Shown here: one piece after another, positions 22,601-33,071 of the stretch | Layout of the letters: each line of letters begins with the position of its first letter | Numbering within the stretch: position 1 is the first letter of the stretch | Source: Cornus controversa | Lineage: Eukaryota; Streptophyta; Magnoliopsida; Cornales; Cornaceae | NCBI GenBank assembly: GCA_026545225.1 | Contig: CM048847.1 | Coordinates: forward strand, 5,890,001-5,954,000 | Direction: 5' to 3' | DNA length: 64,000 nucleotides | Program-made: the position numbers and the translations under genes | The notes under the pieces: model-generated | Told to the model about the DNA's origin: nothing | Seen by the model: only the letters and a program-made list of their open reading frames with translations | Database searches by the model: none

Positions 22601-25398
22601 ATGCTAGGTAGACGGTCCTTGTCACTTCCTTTGCTTCCGTGTAACATTGAACTTGAACGAACACTTAGACAATGTAGAGGAACCTCTAGGGACCCTATAT
22701 TGCCTAGGACTGAAAACATGGATCCAAATGAGAGACAACCTCCTGGACTACCTCCTTTTAATCATGAACAACCACCTCCACCACCACCTCCTCAAGGAGA
22801 GTTGCTTATGGACTTTTACCTTCCGACTACATTTGAAGTACCTTCATGTATTCAATTTTCGGATGTAGCGGCAAATCAATTCGAAATAAAGTCCTCCACC
22901 ATCAATCTTCTTAATAGCTTCCACGGTCTTCCTAATGAGGATCCGTACCAGCACTTAGATTACTTCCTTTCTGTGTGTTCCACTATTCGTGTACCACACT
23001 TTACGGAGGATGACCTAAAGCTGCGTATGTTCCCCTTCTCCCTAAAAGATAAAGCTAGAAATTGGTTCAATTCTTTAGAACCTAACTCAATCCATTCTTG
23101 GGCGGAGATGCAAATTGAGTTCTTGAAAAAATACTTCCCAATGGGTAAGACAAGTGATATTCAGCGAGCAATCACCGGATTCACCCAAATTGACCAAGAA
23201 CAATTTCATGAGATGTGGGAGAGGTTAAAGGATCTTTTAAAATCTTGTCCGCATCATGCTGTCCCAAAATGGCAGCTAATGCAAAGTTTTTATGATGGGG
23301 TGAGTGAGCAACATAGACAAATGATAGACTCCGCGTGTGGGGGTGGATATCTTTTGAAAAGCCTTGATGAGGCATGAAAACTTTTTCAAACCCTAAGCAA
23401 TAATTCAGCTCAATGCTCCTCCACTAGGAAAGGGAAGGCCACCCAACCTTGTAGAGGAGGGCATGAGATTTCACGGGTAGATGAGGTAGCCATGCAAGTA
23501 GAAGCCTTGTCCCGAAAAATGGATTTAATCATGAAAAATGGGCTGCCTACTCCAAACCAATCTGTCCAAAATCAGGAAGGATGTTCGTTTTGCTATAGCA
23601 CTTCACAATTTGTGCGAGATTGTCCTATTGCCGGGCAATCTCCCGATTATGCTCAAGAGCAAGCGAATGCCTTGTACTCTAAACAAATGAATGATCCATA
23701 TTCAAACACGTACAATCCTGGTTACAAGAACCATCCGGCTTTTTCATGGAAACCTCAAGAATCAAGTCCTTCTTTCAAAGGGCAAAATTCTTTCAATTCC
23801 CAATCTCAACAGCCTCATTATAGGCCAAATCCTCAACCTTACAATCAAAGATCTAATTACCAACAACCACCACCTCCTCCGAGAAGCCAAAGCTTTGAAG
23901 AAAGAGTGATAAGCAATCTTGAGTCCAATACCCGCTTATTGCAAACTCACTCTCAATCAATCTCTAAGCTTGAAGCCAATGCTCAATATATGGCTAGGTT
24001 AGAAGCTCAAATCGGGCAACTAGCCAATGCCTTAAATAGGAGGGAGGAAGGTAAGTTGTCGAGTCAACCGGTGGCGAATCCTAAAGGTGTTCATGTGATT
24101 GAGGATCCATCCTCTTCAACTTGTAATGCTCCTCCGGAGCAAGTTCAATCAATCACAACCTTGAGGAGTGGTAAAATCATTAACTCCAAAGTAGGGGAGG
24201 AAGAGAGAAAGGAATTCCAAGAGCAACCTAAAAATCCAAAAGAATCCCAATTAAATCCAAAATTGTTTTCGTTAAATCCAAATTTGCAAAATACCCCTTC
24301 AAATCCAAAAGGAAAGGCAAGTGAAGTTGTGTCAACATCGATTCCAAATCTTGACACCTCTTATGAACCTCCGGTTCCTTTTCCTCAAAGATTGAAGGAA
24401 CCTTCTCATTTCGGGAAGCAAGGAGAGAAAATCCAAGACATGATGGAAATCTTCAAACAAGTAAAGATCAATCTCCCTCTCCTTGATGCTATTCGACAAA
24501 TTCCCTCCTATGCGAAATTCTTGAAGGATTTGTGCACTCAAAAGCGAAAATCTAGGAATAATGTTCCTAAGAAAGTCCTCTTAACTGAGCACATAAGCTC
24601 CATTTTCCAACACCAAGCCCCTCCTAAATTCAAAGATCCGGGTGCTCCGACCATTTCGTGCACCATCGGAAATCAATCTTTTGAAAAGGCACTTCTTGAT
24701 CTAGGGGCTAGTGTCAATTTGCTTCCATTCTCAGTTTACCAACAACTAGGTTTGGGGGAACTCAAGCATACCACGGTTGTGTTGCAACTTGCCGACCGGT
24801 CGGTGAAGCAACCACGTGGCATCATTGAGGATGTTATCATTCAAGTGGAAAAATTCTATTTTCCGGTGGACTTCATAGTCCTTGACACGGAATCGGTCCA
24901 AAATTCGAATCGTCATATTCCTATCACTCTAGGTCGTCCATTCTTGGCCACGGCAAACGCTTGCGTTAATTGCCGTACCGGAGTGATGGACATCTCTTTC
25001 GGGAATATGAAAGTCCGCTTGAACATCTTCAATGCTTCCCACCACACATCCGATGACGAAAGTGAGTGCTTTTGTGTCGATGTTGTGGAAGACCTTGTTC
25101 AAGAAGCACTTCCTTCTATTCTTTCCAAGGATCATTTAGAGGCATGCCTAAATCACTTCAACTATGATGATTTTGATGTACCGTCATGGATGTGCCTAAA
25201 GGGAGAGTTCCGAGAGTCCCCTTTCCTCCGTTGGTTAATTCCGTCGCTCCCCACGGAGCGGTGGAATTAAAGGACTTGAAAGACGGCTCATTGTTTAAAG
25301 TAAACGGGCAACGCTTAAAAGTGTGCGTGGATGACCAAGTCACCACCGAATACGTGGATGTCATCACTTTGACGGATCCCGTATATTTTGACTCGTGA
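22601..25398 (+). pseudogene. gag-pro: AthD copy 2 gag-protease fused to integrase tail
   Basis: The frame opens at ATG 22601; a second in-frame Met (MDPNERQ) is a possible alternative. The Gag core with PFSLKDKARNWFNSLEP and KYFPMGKTSDIQRAITGF covers roughly residues 95-230. A TGA at 23375-23377 replaces a Trp (EAWKLF in copies 1 and 3). The zinc knuckle has lost its His (CSFC-x4-Q-x4-C). The protease active site is LLDLGASVNLLPFS. Near 25177, about 43 bases present in copies 1 and 3 are missing, which shifts the frame. The integrase tail (AVELKDLKDGSLFKVNGQRLK) continues in another frame to the stop at 25396-25398. No RT, RNase H or integrase core lies between. Confidence 0.9.
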
Positions 25399-25562
25399 GC
25401 CGATCCAAACGTCGCGCCATAGACGTGTAAGGTGGCGAAGCCATGGTAGCTGTCATGCTTCCATGATGTCCCTTTAAATCCAAAGTAGGTTTAGTATCTA
25501 AGCAATGTAGTATCTAATTCCCAAAAATCCAAGTCCCTGAAGCATACTTTAAGCTGACTATT
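25399..25562 (+). other. Spacer after AthD copy 2 gag-protease
   Basis: Non-coding, conserved with copy 1 (2474-2644). No signal beyond that. Confidence 0.6.
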
Positions 25563-25955
25563 TTTGAGCATCTCGATTGATCGAAACCAAGATCTTGATC
25601 AATCGAGATTTCGATTGATCGAGATTTCAGTTTTGATTGATCAAAAAATTGCAGAGAATTTGCCAAGTCTAAAGTCCCGAGAGGTAGTATTCTTCGATAG
25701 CACTTCGATAGGTCTTCGATCGATCGAAGATTTCGATTGATCGAAATGGATTTCGATTGATTGAAATAAAATTTCGATTGAATGAATTAAAAGTTCGATT
25801 GATTGAAGTAAAAACTCGATTCAGTGAAGGAATTTTTGATTGATCGAGGAAGGAATTTCGATCGATCGAAGCTGATTTCGATTGATCGAAGTGAGATTTC
25901 GATCAATCGGAATCCCGATCAATCGAGATGCACATCTCGATCAATCGAGATGCAC
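25563..25955. repeat. Internal palindrome cluster of AthD copy 2
   Basis: About fifteen units of the TCGATYRATCGA class, including ATTTCGATTGATCGAAAT and ATCTCGATCAATCGAGAT forms, lie directly upstream of the G-box and TATA-like element of the second ORF. Copy 1 has the matching cluster at 2107-2473. Confidence 0.88.
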
Positions 25956-25965
25956 GCGATGCCTG

Positions 25966-25990
25966 CACGTGATCCGAAAGCTTATTTAAA
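25966..25990 (+). promoter_or_regulatory. Putative internal promoter (G-box plus TATA-like element)
   Basis: A G-box CACGTG at 25966-25971 is followed 11 bases later by TATTTAAA at 25983-25990. Both are kept in copy 1. The position about 600 bp before the second ORF, with an intron in between, fits an independent transcript. Promoter activity is inferred. Confidence 0.5.
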
Positions 25991-26212
25991 CTGTTGGGCT
26001 TCCCTCTCATTTCAACAGAACCATCCGAATTCTTCCCTTCCTCCATGTGATCCAGACTTTCTCCAAGCACTCCCGAGCACTTGATCTACCATTCTCGATC
26101 ATCCACCGCCATCCGACATAGTACGAAGCCACCGCTAGCACTCACACGATCTTCTCTTCGCGGTTGCGAGTGGGTTTTCGTCTTCGTGTGTCGTCCTCTT
26201 CTTCAACTTGAG

Positions 26213-26600
26213 GTAAGTGATGCATGGCTATATTTTGTGTACTTTCTCGCTATTTTTGATAATTTTATGACGTAATAAACATAGTTAGATGATGTTGGGT
26301 TGGATGGGTGCGATTGCGATATTTGTAATGAGATTTTGTGGGTTTCGGGGGGTTAGGAATTCATGTAGGAGTGAGATTTGGCATTCTTTTTGTTTAAAAT
26401 GCTTAGTGTACGGTGTGTAACCGCGGCACCTTCGTTTCGGTTGCATCCGTTCACACTGCCTCTTTGAGAGCGACTTTTTGAATTCTTGTCAGCACCGTGG
26501 ACTAGGACTTCATTTTCATTTTTATTCTTTTATTTTTATTCCTAGTTTAGTATTCCTTTCATTTTCTTTTTATTTACGTAATTTTTGGAATAAAGTGCAG
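26213..26600 (+). other. Putative intron in the leader of the AthD second ORF
   Basis: The donor AG|GTAAGT at 26211-26218 is a near-consensus plant site. The acceptor TGCAG ends at 26600, 14 bases before the ATG, after a T-rich run. The 388-nt intron lies wholly in the 5' untranslated region. It could also be the acceptor for a spliced subgenomic RNA from the LTR promoter. Confidence 0.55.
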
Positions 26601-26614
26601 ATTGTTCCGAGACT

Positions 26615-27838
26615 ATGGCGAGGGTGAAGAACGCCACCGGTTCTGTTTGAGACGTGCCCGGGCGAGCCTTTCGGTCTCGGAAGTTCCACTCGGAGCAGAT
26701 TTTTGACTTAGCAGAGTTCGAGAGGCATCCCGACACCGCATGGACGGTTGCCGAGCTCAGGAGGCATCGCCTCGACCGACTATGTGTGCCTCCCACTGAC
26801 GTGGCACACGAGCGCTTACTGCAAGTATTTTACGATCACATGACCTACTCCTGCACCATGCTAGATACACTACAAACGGTTGTGGGCACCGTCACTATTA
26901 CGATTACACTGAGCCGGATTGCTCAGATGCTCGGCATCCCTCACCAGCAGCCACCGGACATGGTTGACCAGGACGGTCAGCCACTTTTCAAGGCCGCACT
27001 CCCAGCAGACACGACACTGTTCTCGATCATGATGGACATGTGTGGCGGGGCGTTCACCACTCCCAGTCATAACTGCACGTCCAAATCGATGTGCTCGAGC
27101 AGATTTTGGTTCCTCGACACCGTTCTCATCAAGAACGCGTGTCTGCTGCAGCACGTGGCAGAGCGTAGGGGCGACCTTCTCCGTTGCCTCTATGCTTTCC
27201 ACACGGGCACTTGGTTTTCTGTCCCATCACTGATCTGGGGGCAAATGTACAAAGTCTGGGACGGCCTCGTCAATAAGAGGATAAGGCGAGCAGCTAGTTG
27301 GCGGCTTCCCTTCCCTTTCCTGATCGCCGCTTTTCTCAGTAGTGCCAGTATACCGGTCAGTCAGACTGACATCCAGTTGGCACCGCCCACCCGCTTCACA
27401 TCTACTCAGTGGGAGCGGGTGAGGCGACACTTAGAGCGACAGGACCACCAGGGTGATCCACCAGATGATGTAGATATGGATGCCCCGGTGGAGACGGATG
27501 AGGGAGAGCCTGCAGGGGCTGAGTCAGAGGATGAGGAGATGGAGGAGGAGGAGATGGATGTGGCTGCAGAGCGGCATGACATACTAGCGACAGGCTACTC
27601 CTGCCTGGCGGCTGACGTAGAGCGGCTCCAGCAGGGTTTTGACGAGCATGTCCAGGTGACGCAGAGTCAGCTGGAGGGCATTCGTTCGGACATTTTTTCT
27701 CTGGCACAGGGTCAGAGGGCTATTCTAGACGAGTTTCGAGCCTTCCGGCAGGACCTGCAATTCCTGTTCGCAGGTCGAGCTTCTGCCTCCACTTCTGCTC
27801 CCACCGAGCCACCACCACCACCACCCGCCCTTGAGTAG
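26615..27838 (+). pseudogene. AthD second ORF, nearly intact (env-position, plant-transposon-protein-like)
   Basis: 408 codons including the terminator, start ATGGCGAGGGTG. A single in-frame TGA at 26648-26650 stands where copy 1 has an Arg codon; otherwise the frame is open. The conserved region (VAELRRHRLDRLCVPPTDVA, LSRIAQMLGIPHQQPPDM, MMDMCGGAFTTPSHNC, HTGTWFSVPSL) covers residues ~45-245. Then come a basic stretch, an acidic Asp/Glu/Met stretch (~285-310), a helical region with spaced Leu and Ile (~320-375), and a Ser/Thr/Pro end. It occupies the place of the Athila env-like ORF, but I see no signal peptide and no clear transmembrane segment. Function unknown; retention in a derivative that lost its polymerase suggests a role in cis or for RNA packaging (inference). 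Confidence 0.75.
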
Positions 27839-29648
27839 CTGTATTTTATTCATCTTTTATGCTTTACTTTCTGTATTTTTCTTTCTTTATTGTTCATAGG
27901 CCATGTTGGCCATGTTTAGTTTCTTTTTTAGTATTCCACCTACATGTACACTTTGTACTGAAACTCATTTTCATCTATATGGAATACATTTATATTTTCT
28001 TTTATACCATGTGTTATCTTTACTGTCTTTATTTTTGCTTTCTGTCAATATATCTGTTCTCTATACTTTGACTATGTATGTAGTACCACTTGTCTAATTG
28101 TTATATGCGATTCAGTTGATGATTTCCGTTTATTACCGCCTAGTTTTAATTCCCAATACTGTTAAGATTGCTTCAACACAGTATGGCGTTAATAAAGAAA
28201 GGCAGCCCCTTTGCGTGCTATACGTTAGCGTGCCTGGATAGTCAATATCTTATCGCATAGACCTCTTAGACAATTGGGAAACACCAGTTCAGACCCTTCG
28301 ATATACAGTGATATTGGCATTGTCTGTTTGTGCATAATTATTTCATTATGTTCCGTTTATCTACTTTTTGTTCCTTTTCATGCTCATGGTATCTAGTTGG
28401 TGTTCTGTGCAGGTTTTTCTTATTAACAGGATGACCGCTGCTATGGAATACCATTTTTCTCGCATTCTGCCATCCCGGTAACTTCTTTCCTTGTTCTTCT
28501 TGTCCAAACATTGAGGACAATGTTGCATATAAGTTTGGGGGTGCGGTATGCTATACCACTTGCATACGCATGCAATGTTCAGTCATTATATTGAGTGTCA
28601 TTGTAGAGCAGTTTTTTTTTTCTTTTCTTGATATTTTTGCATGTTTGCTATGATGTCTTGCTTTTTAAAGGAAGATCATTCGAATAAATGTCCGAGGTAA
28701 ATGCAGTAGGTAGTTAAGAACTTTAACATTGTAAATACCCGCACTTTTGCGAGCTGTATAGTAGGCTAGAACGGTCTACATTTTTTTATCCAAGCATGAG
28801 CACGTACAGTTCTTGCCCTAAATTTGTCCTTAACCGCACAAATTCACACACATGCATTTTAAATTGTGGGGTATAAGTCTGATGGAGAATTTTGTAAATT
28901 TCTGTTTTTATCTGAACAACTTAAAGAATAAGTTCATCCGGTTGTTGTAAAAAAAAAAAAAAAAAGGAAAAAGAAAGAAAAAGAGAAAAATATGCAATAA
29001 GCCTTCTCACTCAATAAACCGGATTTCTATGCCTCAAAGCAGGGAATATTCGCGTATAAGTGTGTAAGGTTGAGTAATAATAAGCGGGTGGCTTGCTTAT
29101 GCTCATCGCCTTGTAAGCTCGGTTATTAAGTCCGAGGGGTGCTTCTTCACCTAATGCCCTAAAACCAATTGGTTTGGGAGTCATTGGCCCAATGCCGCTA
29201 CATGGGCTTACAAGAAAGCAAAAAGAGCTAAGCATTGCACGGTCATCCGCACATGAGCAATCATGAATATTTTGTGGTAATGAACGGCTGTGTCGAGCAT
29301 TTTCAATGAGTTTTTCTCTTAAAAACAGATTTGTTCGTTTTCTTCTCCAAATATGACAAAAGACACACGTTAGAATGCATGTTCACTTTTCAAAGAGGAT
29401 TTTGGGGTTGGAATTGTTATGTTTGTTCGGGCTGGCCATTATGTGGGGACTGTCGTTTATTTATAGCTTGTGAAAGTCCATTTTTGCTAATGACCACATA
29501 GTTCTGTAATACTTGTTGCATTTGCCAAATGTGAAATGAACGGATGATCGCCCTTTATCTAGTTGATGGCTGAGCATGATTAAACTTTTGTGTAAGATAG
29601 TTAATTTCATTTTTGTAATATCGTATTGCTAAGGGACTAGCAATATGT
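27839..29648 (+). other. AthD copy 2 3' non-coding region
   Basis: 1.8 kb without a supported ORF. It holds a T-rich block (27840-28100), a 17-base A run near 28950 followed by GA-rich sequence, and an internal copy of the polypurine tract (28531-28543). Similar long 3' spacers are typical of Athila elements. Confidence 0.7.
28531..28543 (+). other. Internal duplicate of the AthD polypurine tract
   Basis: AAGTTTGGGGGTG is identical to the 3' tract at 29649-29661, 1.1 kb further on, and both are preceded by an AT-rich CATAT/ATATGT context. It may act as a second plus-strand primer site or be a relic of an internal rearrangement. Confidence 0.55.
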
Positions 29649-29661
29649 AAGTTTGGGGGTG
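29649..29661 (+). other. AthD copy 2 3' polypurine tract
   Basis: AAGTTTGGGGGTG lies immediately before the 3' LTR start at 29662, as known for Athila elements. Confidence 0.85.
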
Positions 29662-31074
29662 TGATAAGTGTTCAATTCTATGCAATTGAACCCTCTTTAT
29701 TGCATATGTTAGTTCCATTTTTGCGTTTACCGAGATATATTTACGGTATTTTTGTGTTTTTGATGTTTTGTAGGTATTAGAGTAAATGGAGCAAAGTTTG
29801 AAGCTTTCTACAGTCAGGGGAAGAAATCAAAAAATGCAGCCAAAGGCATCTCGATCAATCGAGATGTTGATCTCGATTAATCGAAATCTCGATTGATCGA
29901 GATCTCATTTCGATTGATCGAAATCTCGATCAATCGAGATTCTGCAGAATCCACTTGGCCACTTGCTCACCTGCTCTCCCACTTGCAACAAAATCCCCCT
30001 TTTTGCACGACTTAGGGGGATTGTCTGACTTGAACAAGACTCTTGGGGGCCTTCTTGATACAAGAGATATATATAGTGATATATATATATATATATGGTG
30101 GGCCCCAAGGTTGAAAAGGAAGCCAAAAAGCACACAAAAAGGGCCATATCTCTTATATCTCACATATCTCTCAAGACACATCAGAATACTTCAAGAGAGA
30201 CCTTCGGGAGAGGAAGAAGAGAAGCTGAACCAGACCAAGAAGCTTCACTTTCTTCATCAATGGAAGGGTGCAAGGAAACCATGAGCAACTAACTCTTCTA
30301 CTAGGGTGTTGGTTTCAACCCCTAGCCATGTAAACTTGTTCATCTTTGTAGCTCTTGGGATTTGTAATTAAATGTTGATTATTTAGCCTAGTGATTATGT
30401 ACACAAATACATCTCTTTTATATATTCATTTGATATGAAATTTATTCTTGTCTTAGAGTAGATTTTGTCACTTGAATGCACAACATTTGCATATTCCACA
30501 AGAAGTGCAAATGATGGCTAGATAATGGTGTTTAAATGAATGTGTGATGTTAGTTTGTATAGACCATGCCAAGACAAGGTAGTTTGGATGCATGTAGTGT
30601 TCACTTAGAGAGTAGAGTAATTAGGTAGTTAGTTAGGTTGAAGAGCTATGCTTGTTGAAGATGGATTATGATAGGTTAGCACACACATTGATCTTTTGAT
30701 ATGTCATTGAGGTCACAAGCCTAATGACATTGTTAGGCATTTAATTAATGAATCCCATGCTTGCTACACTTATGAACATGTGAATGGCTAGTGGTGGAAA
30801 CCAACCCTAGTTCTCTCTCCCAACTTTAAACTCTTTACTTTTCTTGTCATTTCATTCATGCAATAGTTTATAAACATAAATTCAAAAACCTGTTTTTAGA
30901 ATTAAAGTAGAATTAATCTTCCTTTAAGACAATTGCGACTAGTCCTCGTGGGATCGATACCCTCTATATAGAACCTTATCTACAAAGATTCGTGCTCTTG
31001 CGAGTGGTTAAATTATATTTTGATAAAAAGGGCAAAATTAAGCTTACAATATAATCGGAGTTCCGACCACATCA
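29662..31074 (+). repeat. AthD copy 2 3' LTR
   Basis: 1413 bp, TGATAAGTGTTC...CCGACCACATCA. It matches 20884-22315 with few substitutions. The palindrome cluster is at 29849-29941 and the (AT)n tract at 30067-30096. Confidence 0.95.
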
Positions 31075-31079
31075 CGGTG

Positions 31080-31731
31080 GAAATCCTCCACTAGTCTCAA
31101 TCCCATCCTCCTCGGCTAACAAGCTAGCTAGGAAATATCCAACCCCGTTCCACACACCGGAACCAAGTAGAGACGGAACGTAGAAATCATCCCGCTCTCC
31201 CACAAAATAAAAGCAATTACCCTCGGGTGTGCACACTATCACTCTCCTACAGAGACAATCAATCGTGGCTCTAAATGTAGATAGCCAGTCCATACCTAGA
31301 ATGACATCAAAAGTGGTCATGTCTAGTAACACAAAGTCGAACACTAGTCGACACCCAGCAACCTCGATCTCGCAAGACCGACACACTCTATCCAGGGTAA
31401 CCCTACCCCCAACTGGTGTATCAATGGACAATGGTGACTCCAGTGATGACACTCGCAGCCCCAAGGCACAAGCAAATGCAATAGATATGAATGAATGTGA
31501 TGCACCTGAATCTATCAACACCCTAGCCCACGAGCTCGAAACCAAGAAAATACCTCTGACCACTGACGATCCTGGTACATCCTCTGCCGGAGCAAGCATG
31601 AACACACGGCCCCGTGACTGCTGACCAGTCCCCTGTAACCCTGACTGCTGACTAGAAGCAGGCGTGGAACCTCTCGCTACCCGAGATCCCTGTACAGAAT
31701 GCGCTGGATGAGGTGGCGGTAATGTCCTCAA
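31080..31731 (-). pseudogene. Tekay aspartic protease region
   Basis: It carries the active site VLIDSGASHSFIS and the second conserved block FDVILGMDWLSTF, typical of chromovirus proteases. It is in the same frame as gag. The sequence ends at the AthD insertion, and the next codons continue at 20878 in frame, which confirms the insertion point. A double stop (TAGTAG near 31770) separates it from gag. Confidence 0.88.
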
Positions 31732-32796
31732 ACCAGACTGTACCGTAGCTATCTGCCCAGCCCTCTACTAAGTCCCCATACCACTCGGTGTACTCTGTCT
31801 CTGTGGACAGTTGGCCCTAACATGGCCGGGTTGCTTGCAATGAAAACATACCCATTCCCCCACTGAAGCTACAGGCACTGATGCCACTATTTGCCTCTGA
31901 GGGCACTCAGAATGAAAATGGCCAGACTGCTAGCAATGATAGCACACAACTGTGGATCGTGCAGATCCAGTAGGTAAGGACAATGAAGGTAGTGGGCGAG
32001 TCTGCTGCTGCCCCTGTGAACCTGATCTGCCCTCCCTATTTCTTTTCCTCCCATAACCACTCGAAGAGGTACCCGTACCCTTAGCTTGCTGTCTAGAGTC
32101 CCACAACCTCTGAGTGTCTCTGTCATCCTCCTCAGCCACCAAGGCTCTATCAACCACCTTACTGTAGGTCCTCAAACCCAAGATGGACACCCTTTTTCTG
32201 ATAGAGGTTTTTAACCCCTTCACAAATCTTTTCACCTTTAGCTCTTTATTTGCTACCATCTCTGGGGCAAAGCGAGCCAAAGATGTAAATTTGGTCTCGT
32301 ACCCCATCACATCCAAGTCCCCTTGGACTAAGTCTATGAATTCCTGCCTCATCCGGTCTTTCACCGAAGCCGGAAAGAACTTGTCAAAGAATAAATCCTT
32401 AAAGGTCTCCCAGTCCATAGTCTCAGTGTTGTTGATATTCCTGATGAATTTCCACCACCGATCAGCTTCTCCTTGTAAGTGAAGCGCCGCTACTCCCACT
32501 TTCAAATCCTCATTAATTGCAAGAGCAACCATGAGTTTGTGAGTTTGGTCAATCCAACTCTCAGCCACAAGTGGGTCACGTGCGCCATCAAAAGTAGGCA
32601 GCTTAAATTTCACATATTCCTTCATTGCCACCATTTGTCGGCTCAAGGCAACCCTAGGCAATGCCTGAACCTCCTCTTCCCTGGCTTCCCTAGCCATTCT
32701 TCTCATAGTATCAGCCATGTCACGCATAAACTGCGTTCCATCTGTTGGCACCTGAGGAGCATCAGCGCCAATATCTCACGCTCTTCTTGGAGGCAT
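31732..32796 (-). pseudogene. gag: Tekay gag with two zinc knuckles (broken)
   Basis: The probable start is ATG 32796-32794 (MPPRRA), followed at once by a TGA where an Arg would be expected; the open part starts at 32751. It has the Gag core (FDGARDPLVAESWIDQTHKL, FKDLFFDKFFPASVKDRMR) and then two CCHC knuckles, CYHC-x4-H-x4-C and CFHC-x4-H-x4-C. The first knuckle contains a TAG stop near 31933 and a TAGTAG pair follows the second. Gag, protease and pol share one frame, as usual in this lineage. Confidence 0.88.
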
Positions 32797-33056
32797 TTCT
32801 TTCTATATGCACAACAAGAAAAATTTTAAGTTCAACAAATTTACACTTCTCACACATATCCATCATGCTTACACATGCCATGTCTATTTAATCCACAAAA
32901 GCATGTTAAGAAATCGTAAGCATAAATTAAGTTCCACATAAGCAATTTACAATCTCAAGTCAAAATCCTTATGTTCCGATCCTTAACCTCAAGTGATCAC
33001 TAAATCATACACATGATATGTCCATCAGCCGTCGTCCCTAGGTATTCCAATCTAGT
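32797..33056 (-). other. Tekay leader between primer site and gag
   Basis: Non-coding. The part next to the primer site (33031-33056) nearly repeats the LARD sequence after its own primer site, in element sense TTGGAATACCTAGGGAC. Confidence 0.7.
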
Positions 33057-33068
33057 GCTCTGATACCA
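33057..33068 (-). other. Primer-binding site for initiator Met-tRNA (Tekay)
   Basis: Minus strand reads TGGTATCAGAGC, complementary to the 3' end of plant initiator tRNA-Met, 3 bases from the LTR edge. Confidence 0.93.
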
Positions 33069-33071
33069 CTC

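Larger units (their letters stand above)
20884..31074 (+). mobile_element. AthD copy 2, complete non-autonomous Athila-type element, TSD CGGTG
   Basis: The TSD CGGTG lies at 20879-20883 and 31075-31079. The LTRs are 20884-22315 and 29662-31074. Internal parts are the Asp primer site, gag-protease-integrase tail, palindrome cluster, promoter-like block with intron, second ORF, an internal duplicate of the polypurine tract, and the 3' polypurine tract. At 10.2 kb it is full length for this family yet lacks RT, RNase H and integrase catalytic core. The LTRs differ only at scattered sites and by one ~21-bp palindrome unit, so it is the youngest insertion of the nest. Confidence 0.96.

Noticed and set aside
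26870-27202. Minus-strand open frame of 110 codons in AthD copy 2
   Set aside because: Antisense shadow of the second ORF; its matching shadow in copy 1 (850-1182) is explained the same way.
26615-27838. Envelope protein role for the AthD second ORF
   Set aside because: Position fits Athila env-like ORFs, but no signal peptide, cleavage site or clear transmembrane helix is visible, so only the position is reported.
31229-31624. 131-codon open frame on the plus strand
   Set aside because: Antisense shadow of the Tekay protease on the minus strand.
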